Below, one piece after another: positions 15,567 through 25,599 of a stretch of DNA of 64,000 nucleotides. This stretch comes from JACKJA01 sp050297015 (GTDB taxonomy: Bacteria; Pseudomonadota; Alphaproteobacteria; Micavibrionales; Micavibrionaceae). Numbering within the stretch: the first letter of the stretch is position 1; every line of letters begins with the position of its first letter. A model generated the notes under the pieces. That model worked only from the letters and a program-made list of their open reading frames with translations, had not been told where the DNA came from and ran no database searches. The position numbers were made by a program, and so were the translations under genes. The stretch is from positions 186,001 to 250,000 of the forward strand of contig JBNKRZ010000005.1 in NCBI GenBank assembly GCA_050297015.1, read 5' to 3'.

Positions 15567-18554
15567 TTAGCTGTCTTCTTCTTCCATCATCTCTTCAGCT
15601 TTTTTGATAAGCTCACCGACGATTTCTTCAACAACAGCACTTTGTAAGGCGGATTTACTGTCCGCACCGCCTTCTTCGGCTTTGGAGAGGATGCGTCGTT
15701 TGATGTCGTCCCGTGCGCTCCCGCCCGGATAGGCGAGCGCCAGAACCCGGCGCGCTAGTCCGGCACCCAGACGGCCATAAAGCCGGGTACGGATGGCGAC
15801 ATCTTCCATGGACGTTGATAGAGCCCACAGTTCAATGGGGCCTAGCGTACTGATGAGCATTTGTTCGTAGCGTCCCGATTTACTTCCCAGAATGAAGAGC
15901 ATCGGTGCCCCGCCCGATTTCGGTCCTGTCAGGCGGAAACGGATAATGTCGCGCGCCGTATCCGACAGACCGAATTTGTTTTTGACATTATCCACGGCGG
16001 CTTCGGAGACAGCTGTCCCCATGACCCATACGCCGGTAGCAAGGTCGATCATGTCCTGACTAAAGTCGTCAAGGAGCTGTGATGCCAGAATGATTTGCAC
16101 ACCGCGTTTCCGGCCCTCCCGCACGTCACGGATAATTTGGCCGCGCACGGCGCCGGAAGAGCTGGTCCGGTGGAATTCATCGAAACAGAGCCGCTTGGGG
16201 GTTTCTGCGAGATCTTGCAGTTTCATTTCATGATAAAGACGGAATTTTTCCGGAATAAACTGTAGTGCTTCCTTGCCCATCCACCAGCTGCGGACGAGGG
16301 CATGACGGGCCAGCATGTACATCACGGAAGTTTGACGGTCGGCAACTTCGTCCCCTTGGGGTGCGACATCCATAAGGTCGAGCGCGCAAATACGTGTGTC
16401 CGCGATGTCGAACTGTGTGACAGAGGAAAGAATGGGTAGCTCACGAATAGCTGAAGTAATCATCCGCTCAAAAGCGCCTACGACGTTTTCGGAACTGGAT
16501 CCGATGGAAGTTTCCTCTAGCAGCGTGCTGATTTGTGGCCGTCGTGCCGCTGTAATCGCATCATTCAAGGTCGGCACAGCATGACGCTGGGCCAAGCCGG
16601 CTATATGATATTGGCCGATTTCAAACATTTTATCGACAATATCCCACCAGTATGGATCCGATGGCAGGTGCACGTTATATTTGCTCAATGCTTCGTCAAC
16701 TTCCGGGTCGAGGCGCGGCAAATACGGGCGGGCTTCGGCGTTGGCGGAGCCGTCATCCCGCCAGCGGAACATCTCATCTACGACCAGACCGGCAAGCTGC
16801 TGGATACCGTCATAAGGTTTGTCGTGGCCCGGCGGTGTACAGAGCAAGCTGAGAAGTTCGACAAGAAAGCTGCGCTCGTCAACCAGAGGATAGCGGCAAC
16901 CCAGCTGTGTATCGAACGGGTTAATGGCGTATTGGTGTGCCATTTGCAGGCGGTAATAGGCGGCCTCATGTTTTTTCTCGGCTGGTAAAGCTTCTTTGAT
17001 AAGGGAGATTAAGCCTGATGAGGAAGGGCCAATATCGACGATAGCCACGTAAGGTAGGCGACTGAGGCCCGGTGTCAGGCATGTTCCCAGATTAAGTGTA
17101 TTTAGAAGAACGGATTTACCAGCGCCCGGCTGTGCGAAGACGAGGTCGAACCACGTTGTTGTGACGGATGACCCGGTTTGATAGGGCCACAATTTTCCAT
17201 CGGGTGTCCTGAATAAGAGGGCACCCTGATCGAAGGGGCTGGAAGCCCGCTGCCACGGTAGAAGTTTTAAAACTTCATACATGGGGACGATCCCCGGCGG
17301 CGCTGTGCTTGCGCAATGAATTCCCATCGCAGAGGACATGACGCAATCCAGAGGATCGCCTGAAATTTCACTAACCTGACAGTAACCCCAACTTTCAATA
17401 GATTGGGTCAAAACAGACATACGGTCTTGTAATAATCCCATATCGTCCGCTGGGGCCCATGTTGCAAAAGATACGCGCAGTTTGACAACCGGTTCGCTGC
17501 GGGCGATAGCCGTTAGCGATTCCATGGAGTTTTTAATTTGTTTGTTTGCGGAGTTTGTAACCCCCATAATTGTGGTCAAAAAGGTCTGTAGCGCCATGGA
17601 CGAGGCTCCACCCCCCTCAATCAGGAAAGAGATTCTGTAGGGGACTTTTGCATCGAACAAACGGTCGAGGAGTTGGGTGAATGGTGTTGCATCCATAGGG
17701 CCCAGAGTCATGTCCGCGCCGCCCCACAGCAGATTTCCAATTCGAACGATGGAGTTATCAATGATTTTAGCTTTGCTGGCAATGAGCTGTTTCCTGAGCG
17801 GTGGCCACAGGATATCGGACATATCGAAATTATTAGTTGGCGCGCGGGCTGGAATGGGATCGCCCGGTAAACAAGCGCGCCATTTATCGTTAGCGCGGTC
17901 CGGGAACATTGTTGCCCGTACAGCTTTTAGGGCATCGTGAACTTCCATAATGTCACCCTTGATGCCTAGTTCGGACAGGGCGGAAGAAACGGCATTAACA
18001 TAGCTTTTATGACGGGTGCGCAAGGGCGGCAATGCGGCAAGGGCATTTTGCGCATAACCGGCGGGAAGCCATTTGCGTTCTTTTGATTCTTTGGCGCTGC
18101 GTTCAAGTTCTGACTTGGTTAAAACAGCGGGGCGCGTCCAGAGCACGAAATAGCTTTCTTCGTAGGTCACGAATTTTTTTAAGTGGCGTACGCGTTCTTC
18201 GAAAACATCCTCCATATCCATCTCGGAGGCCCGCGCTGTGATCGCACAAGGACGAACCTGAGCGCGCAGATGCTGTTCGGTTCTGTTGGGGTCGCGGACG
18301 AAGAAAACCTGAAGTGCATTACCGGGCCGGTCGAATCGCGAGCCGATTTTGATCGTCGCACTTTCGATCAGGGCTTTATATTCCTTTTCCCCGATAACCT
18401 GTTTCGCGCCGTCGACCTTGATATAGGTGATAAGTGATCCGTCATTGGCGACGAGCGTTCGTTCATCATCGGCCGTCTCAAGACGCACAAACGTATCGAG
18501 CGATTGTCTTAGGGCGACCTGAAAAGGCATCAGGAGTTTTGTTAACAGGTTCAT
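15567..18554 (-). CDS. icmB: IcmB/DotO-like type IVB secretion (VirB4-family) ATPase
   Basis: 995 residues, close to the 1009 of Legionella IcmB. A P-loop QPGAGKS is at 475-481 in the family context FDLVFAQPGAGKSVLLNTLNLG, and a Walker B segment RLCFDEFHR at 788-796 precedes the sensor region RGVQIILASQLLDDF. The N-terminal half (1-440) is the VirB4-type substrate-handling part. IcmB is a cytoplasmic hexameric ATPase at the base of Dot/Icm systems; TraU of IncI conjugation is the plasmid homologue. It is followed after 2 bp by a membrane-anchored protein gene. No other dot/icm gene is in the window, so the rest of the machine must be encoded elsewhere or be missing. Confidence 0.85.
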   Translation of the reverse strand: MNLLTKLLMPFQVALRQSLDTFVRLETADDERTLVANDGSLITYIKVDGAKQVIGEKEYKALIESATIKIGSRFDRPGNALQVFFVRDPNRTEQHLRAQVRPCAITARASEMDMEDVFEERVRHLKKFVTYEESYFVLWTRPAVLTKSELERSAKESKERKWLPAGYAQNALAALPPLRTRHKSYVNAVSSALSELGIKGDIMEVHDALKAVRATMFPDRANDKWRACLPGDPIPARAPTNNFDMSDILWPPLRKQLIASKAKIIDNSIVRIGNLLWGGADMTLGPMDATPFTQLLDRLFDAKVPYRISFLIEGGGASSMALQTFLTTIMGVTNSANKQIKNSMESLTAIARSEPVVKLRVSFATWAPADDMGLLQDRMSVLTQSIESWGYCQVSEISGDPLDCVMSSAMGIHCASTAPPGIVPMYEVLKLLPWQRASSPFDQGALLFRTPDGKLWPYQTGSSVTTTWFDLVFAQPGAGKSVLLNTLNLGTCLTPGLSRLPYVAIVDIGPSSSGLISLIKEALPAEKKHEAAYYRLQMAHQYAINPFDTQLGCRYPLVDERSFLVELLSLLCTPPGHDKPYDGIQQLAGLVVDEMFRWRDDGSANAEARPYLPRLDPEVDEALSKYNVHLPSDPYWWDIVDKMFEIGQYHIAGLAQRHAVPTLNDAITAARRPQISTLLEETSIGSSSENVVGAFERMITSAIRELPILSSVTQFDIADTRICALDLMDVAPQGDEVADRQTSVMYMLARHALVRSWWMGKEALQFIPEKFRLYHEMKLQDLAETPKRLCFDEFHRTSSSGAVRGQIIRDVREGRKRGVQIILASQLLDDFSQDMIDLATGVWVMGTAVSEAAVDNVKNKFGLSDTARDIIRFRLTGPKSGGAPMLFILGSKSGRYEQMLISTLGPIELWALSTSMEDVAIRTRLYGRLGAGLARRVLALAYPGGSARDDIKRRILSKAEEGGADSKSALQSAVVEEIVGELIKKAEEMMEEEDS

Positions 18555-18668
18555 AGTTTGCTTTACTTAACCAAGGTGCACGACAATTTCAGATGAGACA
18601 GTATAACGGGTTTAGCAAAGAGGACAAATAGCTAAATGGCCTGATGGTCAAGGAAAATGGGTATAGTT

Positions 18669-18777
18669 TTATAGTCATTTAATTTTTGTTTCCGCCATCG
18701 TTGCCTATCGCTACCGTAGAATTCCTACGCCTACGTTCCAGCTGCCTTGTCGGAAAACAATCTTAAAGCGCCTATAG
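18669..18777. repeat. Palindromic MITE-like repeat, copy B
   Basis: About 109 bp, clearly homologous to copy A: TTATAGTCATTTAATTTTTG at the left and CCTTGTCGGAAAACAATCTTAAA at the right, with a diverged right end. The middle (CTACCGTAGAATTCCTACGC) differs from copy A. It lies upstream of the icmB start, so copies A and B bracket the icmB pair as direct repeats. Confidence 0.75.
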
Positions 18778-18785
18778 TATGGACT

Positions 18786-21209
18786 TTAGTAAATGCCACC
18801 TGTTCCTGTTGAGGCGCTATCTTGATTTGTGCCTTGCAGGGTTGGCATCAGGCTGATTCCCTTGCCGTCCAGGATGTACATTTTGTCTGCGGGCTCTGTG
18901 CCGACAAGGAAAGATTCCCAGATCACTTTTTCATCGCCGGGCTGGGCGCGTACACCCGTTTCGGCATTAATGCGCACGTGGCGAATGTCTGAGGGAACCC
19001 GGAAGGGAACCGCCGGTTTGTCGGCCAGCGCTTCTTTCATAAAGTCACGCCAGATGGGAACGGCTACGGAAGAGCCTGTCTCCCGTCGGCCTAAAGTGCG
19101 CGGCTCATCAAAACCAACGAAAACCCCCACGGCAAGGTCCGGAGAAAAGCCGATGAACCAAGCATCTTTTGAATCGTTTGTGGTGCCGGTTTTACCTGCC
19201 AGTGGACGCCCCAGTGCTTTAATGCGTATGCCTGTTCCGCGCTGTACGACACCCTCCAGCATAGAAACAATCTGGTAGGCCTTGCGCGGATCGGCAATCT
19301 GTTCCCGCGTATCGGGGATCTCAGGCGTGGCTTGTTCGTTCCATGGTATGCGGTTGCCACATTCTTCACAAGGGCGCTGATCGTGGCGGAAAACAGTGTG
19401 TCCGCGGCGGTCTTGAATGCGGTCGATCAAGGTCGGTGTGATTTTTTTACCGCCATTAACGAATTGGGCATAGCCGCCGGTAAGGCGCAAAAGTGTGGTT
19501 TCTCCCGCGCCTAGCGAATAGGAAAGCAGCGGTGGAAAGTCATCCATGACGTCGAATTTTTTGGCGTATTCCACAATTGTTTCCATGCCGACGAAATCAG
19601 CCAGTCGCACGGTCATCAGGTTTTTGGATTTTTCAATCCCCACTCGTATGGGGGTCGGGCCGTAGAATTCTTTGGTGTAGTTTGACGGTCGCCATTTTGG
19701 GAGGCCGGGGCCCTGATCGACGACGAACGGGGCGTCCAACACCAGCGTTGCCGGGGTAAAACCTTTATCGAGGGCGGCCAAATATACAAATGGTTTGAAA
19801 GACGAACCCGGTTGGCGCAAAGCTTGTGTGGCGCGGTTGAACTCGCTTTGTTCGTAAGACCAGCCGCCTTGCATGGCCAGAACGCGCCCCGTGTGCGGGT
19901 CGAGAGCCACAAGCGCGCCGTTGACTTCCGGTATTTGCCGCAAGCCCCAGACCGTCGCGCCGTCTACTTCGACCTGTTCAACCATAATCACATCGCCGTT
20001 TTTGAGGACGTCGCCGACTTTTGTGACGTCCGGGCCGGTCTTGCTGTTACGCAAATCTTTTCGTGCCCAGCTTAAATGCGGCAGGAAAATTTTAGCGCGG
20101 CTCTTATCGGCAAAACCGATGGCGGCTTCGCTTGAGGAAACCTGAAGAACAATAGCTTTGTGCCAGTCGTCAGGGCGGCCGGGGATGTCCATATCAGCCA
20201 GCTTTTGCGGCCAGTCTTCCATATTATCCCAGTGGGCCACAGGGCCGCGCCAGCCGTGACGACGGTCATATTCAACCAGCCCGGCGCGCAGGACCTTGCC
20301 TGCGATTTCCTGTAGATGGGGGTCGACAGTTGTACGGACAGCCAGCCCACCGCCATAAAGGCTGTCCTCGCCGTAACGCTCGATTAACGCCCGCCGGACT
20401 TCTTCGGAAAAGTAAGAGGCATTAGCAACCTTCAGATCATCCCGCATTGTCATGGTCAGAGGGATTGATTTGGCCAGTTCGGCAACACTTTCTTTGATAT
20501 AGCCGTCAGTGTACAGCCGTCCGATGACCCAGTTACGCCGTATTAGTGCGGCATCATGATTGCGGACGGGGTGATAATTGTTTGGCGCTTTGGGCAGGGC
20601 GGCGAGATAGGCGGCTTCCTGCACTTGTAACTCTCCCAGCGATTTATTGAAGTAATTGAGGGCCGCTGCCGCTATGCCGTAAGAACCGGAACCCAGATAT
20701 ATTTCGTTGAGGTAGAGTTCTAAAAGCCGTTCTTTGCTCATTGCCCGTTCCATACGGTAGGCAAGAATGGCTTCTTTGATTTTTCGGGTGTATGTGCGCT
20801 CGCTGGTCAAAAGGAAATTTTTGGCAACTTGCTGCGTGATGGTCGAAGCGCCTTGCAGCCGTCCGCCGCGGAAATTCTGGAGTATGGCACGGGCTATGGC
20901 GATAAAGTCGACGCCGTGGTGGCTGTAGAAATTCTTGTCTTCAGTCGCAATGAAGGCTTGTTTGACGATATCGGGGATTTCTTCGATCGGCACAAAGACA
21001 CGCTTTTCTTCGGCAAATTCGCTCATTAACCGTCCGTCCCCGGCATAGATGCGGGTGACAACCGGCGGGTCGTAGTCTTTGAGCTGTTTATAATCCGGCA
21101 GATCGTGTCCGAAATAGGATACCGCATAGATCGCCAGACCGACTGCGGCCACCAAGCCGAGCATGCCTAAAGAAAATAAACCGAGAAATATTTTTCCGAG
21201 CCAGCGCAT
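18786..21209 (-). CDS. mrcA: Penicillin-binding protein 1A (bifunctional)
   Basis: 807 residues. An N-terminal membrane anchor (residues 5-35) is followed by the GT51 glycosyltransferase domain with EDKNFYSHHGVD (catalytic Glu near residue 93) and GASTITQQVAKN. The transpeptidase domain has SxxK in PGSSFKPF, SxN in EKSKNLMTVRLA and KTGTT in AGKTGTTNDSKDAWF. It polymerises and cross-links peptidoglycan at the outer face of the inner membrane. The length and the insert between the two domains fit the class A PBP1A family. Transcribed on its own with a 44-bp gap after mlaF. Confidence 0.95.
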   Translation of the reverse strand: MRWLGKIFLGLFSLGMLGLVAAVGLAIYAVSYFGHDLPDYKQLKDYDPPVVTRIYAGDGRLMSEFAEEKRVFVPIEEIPDIVKQAFIATEDKNFYSHHGVDFIAIARAILQNFRGGRLQGASTITQQVAKNFLLTSERTYTRKIKEAILAYRMERAMSKERLLELYLNEIYLGSGSYGIAAAALNYFNKSLGELQVQEAAYLAALPKAPNNYHPVRNHDAALIRRNWVIGRLYTDGYIKESVAELAKSIPLTMTMRDDLKVANASYFSEEVRRALIERYGEDSLYGGGLAVRTTVDPHLQEIAGKVLRAGLVEYDRRHGWRGPVAHWDNMEDWPQKLADMDIPGRPDDWHKAIVLQVSSSEAAIGFADKSRAKIFLPHLSWARKDLRNSKTGPDVTKVGDVLKNGDVIMVEQVEVDGATVWGLRQIPEVNGALVALDPHTGRVLAMQGGWSYEQSEFNRATQALRQPGSSFKPFVYLAALDKGFTPATLVLDAPFVVDQGPGLPKWRPSNYTKEFYGPTPIRVGIEKSKNLMTVRLADFVGMETIVEYAKKFDVMDDFPPLLSYSLGAGETTLLRLTGGYAQFVNGGKKITPTLIDRIQDRRGHTVFRHDQRPCEECGNRIPWNEQATPEIPDTREQIADPRKAYQIVSMLEGVVQRGTGIRIKALGRPLAGKTGTTNDSKDAWFIGFSPDLAVGVFVGFDEPRTLGRRETGSSVAVPIWRDFMKEALADKPAVPFRVPSDIRHVRINAETGVRAQPGDEKVIWESFLVGTEPADKMYILDGKGISLMPTLQGTNQDSASTGTGGIY

Positions 21210-21253
21210 AAGGACACTTATATGGCACAGGATGAGGCTTTAGGAAAGGGATT

Positions 21254-22033
21254 TTATGCCGCTTTCAGGGCATCGTCGGTAATCGGCCCGTCGGCCCGGC
21301 CGTGAATGAATTGCTCCACATATTCGTTGCCGGAATGGTCTAGCTCTTCAACCGGGCCGCACCATACGATTTTACCGTGATAGATCATCGCTACGTAATC
21401 GGCGATCTTGCGGCAACTGGCCATGTCGTGTGTGATGGACAGGGCTGTGGCGCCCAACTCTTTCACGCACTTGACGATCAAATCGTTAATGACATCGGCC
21501 ATGATCGGGTCGAGGCCCGTGGTCGGCTCGTCAAAGAAAATAATTTCCGGGTTGGTCGCGATGGCGCGGGCAAGGCCCACCCGTTTTTGCATGCCGCCCG
21601 ACAATTCCGCCGGGTATAAATCACCGACTTCAGCTCTTAGTCCTACGGCGGCCATCTTTTCAAGGGCGAGCGCATGGGCGTCGTGGCGGTTCATGCCGCG
21701 GCCCTGAATGAGGCCAAAGGCCACGTTTTCCCATATTTTCAAGGAATCAAACAAAGCCGCCCCCTGAAACAGCATCCCGAATTTACGCATCAGGCGATCG
21801 CGTTCTTTGGGGCTGATACCGACGGTTTCCTGCCCGTCGATCAGGATGGAGCCTTCATCAGGTGCTAAAAGCCCCAATACGCATTTGAGCGTTACGGATT
21901 TTCCCGTCCCCGATCCGCCGATGATGACTAGCGATTTGCCCGCCGGGATTTTAAGATCAACGCCTTGCAGGACGCGGTTTTTACCAAAGGCTTTCTTGAT
22001 GCCGGAGAGCTGGAGTTTCGGTGTGTCGGTCAT
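21254..22033 (-). CDS. mlaF: Phospholipid-transport ABC ATPase MlaF
   Basis: 259 residues. Walker A is GGSGTGKSVTLK at about 38-49, the signature motif ELSGGMQKRVGLARAIA, Walker B EIIFFDEPTTGLDP, and the switch His in SITHD. The insertion and C-terminal tail are typical of MlaF (Ttg2A). With MlaE it forms the inner-membrane complex that moves phospholipids between the membranes to keep outer-membrane asymmetry. The start codon overlaps the mlaE stop by 4 bp (ATGA). mlaD is not in the window. Confidence 0.9.
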   Translation of the reverse strand: MTDTPKLQLSGIKKAFGKNRVLQGVDLKIPAGKSLVIIGGSGTGKSVTLKCVLGLLAPDEGSILIDGQETVGISPKERDRLMRKFGMLFQGAALFDSLKIWENVAFGLIQGRGMNRHDAHALALEKMAAVGLRAEVGDLYPAELSGGMQKRVGLARAIATNPEIIFFDEPTTGLDPIMADVINDLIVKCVKELGATALSITHDMASCRKIADYVAMIYHGKIVWCGPVEELDHSGNEYVEQFIHGRADGPITDDALKAA

Positions 22034-22881
22034 GAGAAAAACACCTGCGTCAGGATATAGTTAAAGATCAGGATCAGGATCGAGGCCGAGACAACCGCAT
22101 TGGTAGTGGCCGCGCCGACTCCCTGCGCCCCGCGCCCGGAGTGAAAGCCGTGGTAACAGCCCATCAGCGAGACGATTAGTCCAAAGGCCGCGGCTTTGAT
22201 AAGGCCGGAAATTACGTCGATACGCTCCAGAACATCCCATGTCTGAGTCAGGTAAGAACCGGGTGAAAAGCCAAGGCTGTAGATGCTGACAACATAGCCG
22301 CCAAATACGCCGATAATATCGCCCGTCAGAACAAGCGCCGGGAGCATCAATATGCCCGCGATGACGCGCGGTGCAATCAGGTATTTGAATGGGTTGACCG
22401 ACAGGGTTGTGAGGGCGTCGATTTGCTCGGTCACACGCATGGTGCCGATTTCGGCAGCAATAGCTGCGCCGATGCGGCCCGCGACCATCAAACCCGCCAG
22501 AACGGGGGCAAGCTCTCGTGTGACAGACAGAACGACAACTCCGGCAATGGCCCCTTCCGCGTTAAAGCGCGTAAAGCCGGTATAGCTTTGCAGGGCTAAA
22601 ACCATCCCGGTAAAGAGTGCGGTCATACCCACAACGGGCAGGGAGTAATAGCCGATATCTACCAGCTGTTTCAGGATTAGACGCGGAAAAAACGGCGGCA
22701 GGAATATGTGCATCAGCGAGCGCAGCATAAAGTAAGTCAGCCGCCCCGTGGCGTTAAACAGGTGCATGACCGTTCGGCCAATGGCCTCGCAAGAATCGAG
22801 AACGTAGTCGATAGCCATCTTGCTGTCCTTGACGCATTCATCGACAATCGGGTGTTCGTGGTGAGCCGTATTTGTCATCAA
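22030..22881 (-). CDS. mlaE: Phospholipid-transport permease MlaE
   Basis: 283 residues with five or six hydrophobic segments and the MlaE family core: GMVLALQSYTGFTRF, VTRELAPVLAGLMVAGRIGAAIAAEIGTMRVTEQIDAL and the C-terminal GCYHGFHSGRGAQGVGAATTNAVV. It is the integral membrane subunit of the Mla ABC complex. An N-terminal extension of about 35 residues precedes the first helix. It overlaps mlaF by 4 bp and is probably the first gene of this pair, with the promoter in the 64-bp gap after alr. Confidence 0.9.
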   Translation of the reverse strand: MMTNTAHHEHPIVDECVKDSKMAIDYVLDSCEAIGRTVMHLFNATGRLTYFMLRSLMHIFLPPFFPRLILKQLVDIGYYSLPVVGMTALFTGMVLALQSYTGFTRFNAEGAIAGVVVLSVTRELAPVLAGLMVAGRIGAAIAAEIGTMRVTEQIDALTTLSVNPFKYLIAPRVIAGILMLPALVLTGDIIGVFGGYVVSIYSLGFSPGSYLTQTWDVLERIDVISGLIKAAAFGLIVSLMGCYHGFHSGRGAQGVGAATTNAVVSASILILIFNYILTQVFFS

Positions 22882-22945
22882 TTCTCCGCAGATGTTTTTT
22901 TACAACCGCAAAACGGTAAAACATTTTTTGCCGATGGTCCATCCT

Positions 22946-24097
22946 TTATGGAGGGGTTTTGTATGTTTGTGGACAGATGTTTGCCGCATAGTAACGCTCA
23001 CACCGAGTCCCCAGTGCCGTCAGAATTTCATAGGATATCGTTCCGTTGCGTTGGGCAAGGGGGTCGATGCTTTGGTGTAAGCCGATGATTTCGACGGTAT
23101 CGCCGGGGGTGGCGGGTAAATCGCCGATATCAATTGTGACCAAATCCATTGAAACGCGGCCCACAACCGGGCAGGGGCTCCCGTTCAGATATAAAAACGC
23201 AGCGTTGCTGTTTGACCGGAAAAAGCCGTCCGCATAGCCGATGGCGACAGTGGCTATTCTTGATTTTTCCTTAAAACGATACGTAGCGTTATACCCGATA
23301 GTTTCATTTTTAAGGGCTGTACGTACCTGTAAAATCCGGGCATTGAGACTGACAACCGATTTCATTGGGTTTTCGGTTTCCAGTGTTGGGTTGCCGCCAT
23401 ACAGGGCTATGCCGGGCCGTACCATATCGAAGGCATAATCCGGAGAACGGAACAAGCCGAACGAGTTGGCCAGTGATTTTTGCGCCAGCGGAAAATGGTG
23501 GGCGACGGCTGAAAATTTCCGGAACTGCTCATCATTCATGGGGGAGTCTTTTTCATCGGCGCAAGCCAAGTGACTCATGATGAGCTGTACGTTGAGTCCC
23601 TCAAGGCTGTCTGGGTTTTCGATTAGAGTGGCCGCATTGGCAGCGGACAGTCCCAGCCGGTTCATGCCGGTATCAAAATGAATAATCACGGGCAGGGCGG
23701 TGTTTTTGCTGCGGGCGCGGGCTTGCCAGTGTTGAATTTCTTCAAAGCTGTTTAATACCGGGGTGATGTTGTGCCGCATATATTCATCTTCGCAGCCGTT
23801 CCACAGGCCGCCGAGCATAGCAATCGGTTTGTCTGTTAGCGGGCGCAAACTCAGTGCTTCATCAAGCGTAGCAACAAAATAAAACGGGCAGTTTTCGCCT
23901 TCCAGAACGGGAAGAATTTCCTTCATCCCTAGCCCGTAGGCATCAGCCTTGACGATTCCGGCGACAGCGGCGTTTCCGGCTTCTTGCTTAAGGCGGCGGT
24001 AGTTCGCACGTATGGCGTCCAAATCGACGGTCAACCATGCCGAAGCGGTTGAGGCTATGGTGGGGGAAGACTGTCGCTTTAAGGGCTGCGCATTCAT
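22946..24097 (-). CDS. alr: Alanine racemase
   Basis: 383 residues. The PLP-binding lysine is in AVAGIVKADAYGLG near residue 48. The second catalytic tyrosine region is GYNATYRFKEKSRIATVAIGYADG, and VGRVSMDLVTIDIG is the conserved substrate-binding segment. It makes D-alanine for peptidoglycan. The start overlaps the dnaB stop by 4 bp, so dnaB and alr are cotranscribed, a common alphaproteobacterial order. Some alphaproteobacteria have two alanine racemases (Alr and DadX); this one, next to dnaB, is likely the biosynthetic one. Confidence 0.93.
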   Translation of the reverse strand: MNAQPLKRQSSPTIASTASAWLTVDLDAIRANYRRLKQEAGNAAVAGIVKADAYGLGMKEILPVLEGENCPFYFVATLDEALSLRPLTDKPIAMLGGLWNGCEDEYMRHNITPVLNSFEEIQHWQARARSKNTALPVIIHFDTGMNRLGLSAANAATLIENPDSLEGLNVQLIMSHLACADEKDSPMNDEQFRKFSAVAHHFPLAQKSLANSFGLFRSPDYAFDMVRPGIALYGGNPTLETENPMKSVVSLNARILQVRTALKNETIGYNATYRFKEKSRIATVAIGYADGFFRSNSNAAFLYLNGSPCPVVGRVSMDLVTIDIGDLPATPGDTVEIIGLHQSIDPLAQRNGTISYEILTALGTRCERYYAANICPQTYKTPP

Positions 24098-25599
24098 GAT
24101 CGATGATGTTGGTCGAGATCGGAAAACTTGGTCAGGTTGGGATCAAAGAACATTTTAACAATGCCGATGGGGCCGTGCCGCTGCTTGGCAATGACGGCTT
24201 CGGCGGTGTTGGCTGTATCCTGTAATCTTTGAGCCCAGTTTTCATGGCGTTCGAGGAATTTTTCTTCCCCCTCGTTGGCGCGCTGTGTCGGCTCTTCACG
24301 GGCGAGGTAATATTCCTCCCGATAAACAAACATGACCACATCGGCGTCCTGCTCGATGGAGCCGGATTCCCGCAAGTCGGAAAGCTGCGGGCGCTTGTCT
24401 TCGCGCTGTTCGACCGCTCGTGAAAGCTGTGACAAGGCGATGACCGGGATGTGCAGTTCCTTGGCAATCGCTTTTAATCCCCGCGTAATCTCCGAGATTT
24501 CCTGTACCCGGTTGGTCTCAGACTGGCGCGAACCCGTTCCCTGCAAGAGTTGCAGATAGTCGATAACCAAAAGACCTAGCCCATGCTGACGCTTTAGCCG
24601 CCGGGCACGGGTTCGTACGGCCGAGATCGAGAGAGCGGGTGTATCGTCAATATAAAGTGGCACTTGCGAGAGTATCTGGCTGGCTTCGGCAAAGCGGCGG
24701 AAGTCATTTTCATTGATGTTCCCTTTACGGATGGCATCGCCGGATATGCCGGATTCATCGGCCAGAATCCGCGTGGCGAGCTGGTCGGACGACATCTCCA
24801 GCGAGAAGAATCCAACGATGGCTCCTTCCGCACCGCCAGTCTCGGCATATTTTTTGGCGGCGTTAAAGGCGATATTGGTGGCAAGAGAGGTCTTTCCCAT
24901 GGAGGGCCGCCCAGCCAAAATTAACAAGTCCGAATCGTGCAGCCCGCCCAGTTTTGTGTCGAGGTCTGTCAGGCCTGATGTCACACCCGTGACGTGCCCT
25001 TCCGTTTTAAAGGCGGTTTCCGCAATTTCAATGGCGGTGATGACCGAGTCTTTCAGGGTCGTGAAACCACCGCGCAGACCACCGGTTTCCGCAAGTGAGA
25101 ATAGGCGTGCCTCGGCCGTTTCGATCATATTGGTGGCATCGCGGTCTAGTGTGTGTTCAAAGGATTCGTTGACGACATCCTCACCCAGAGTGATAAGCTC
25201 ACGGCGCAAATGGAGATCATAAATCGTGCGGGCATAGTCTTCGGCGTTTACAACGCTGACAACGCTGGCGGCCAGTTCGGCCAGATAGGAAGCGCTCCCG
25301 ACATGGGTGAGATCCTCATCATTTTCAAAATAGCCCTTGAGCGTGACGGGGCTGGCGGCTTGTCCCCGGTCGAATAGTCTGATGATGGCTTCGTAGATTC
25401 GCTGGTGAGCGGGCGCAAAAAAATGTTCGGGCCTTAGAAAATCACCCACTTTTTCAAGGGCGCGGTTGTCGACCATCAATCCGCCGAGAAGCCCCTGTTC
25501 AGCTTCCAGGTTTGAGGGTAGCGTCCGGTATGAGGGGCCATCGTCATCGGCGATGGTGTTTTCATTTGTAATGTTCTGAATAAGTGTTTCTGTAACCAT
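24094..25599 (-). CDS. dnaB: Replicative DNA helicase DnaB
   Basis: 501 residues from the ATG at 25599; a TTG three codons upstream is possible. The N-terminal domain has LPSNLEAEQGLLGGLM. The RecA-like domain has Walker A AGRPSMGKTSLA, Walker B LLVIDYLQLLQG, and the conserved LSQLSRAVEQREDKRPQLSDLRESGSIEQDAD. It unwinds DNA at the replication fork. The SD sequence is weak. It is preceded by the rplI terminator (25672-25698), so it likely has its own promoter in the 70-bp gap, and it is followed by alr with a 4-bp overlap. Confidence 0.96.
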   Translation of the reverse strand: MVTETLIQNITNENTIADDDGPSYRTLPSNLEAEQGLLGGLMVDNRALEKVGDFLRPEHFFAPAHQRIYEAIIRLFDRGQAASPVTLKGYFENDEDLTHVGSASYLAELAASVVSVVNAEDYARTIYDLHLRRELITLGEDVVNESFEHTLDRDATNMIETAEARLFSLAETGGLRGGFTTLKDSVITAIEIAETAFKTEGHVTGVTSGLTDLDTKLGGLHDSDLLILAGRPSMGKTSLATNIAFNAAKKYAETGGAEGAIVGFFSLEMSSDQLATRILADESGISGDAIRKGNINENDFRRFAEASQILSQVPLYIDDTPALSISAVRTRARRLKRQHGLGLLVIDYLQLLQGTGSRQSETNRVQEISEITRGLKAIAKELHIPVIALSQLSRAVEQREDKRPQLSDLRESGSIEQDADVVMFVYREEYYLAREEPTQRANEGEEKFLERHENWAQRLQDTANTAEAVIAKQRHGPIGIVKMFFDPNLTKFSDLDQHHRS

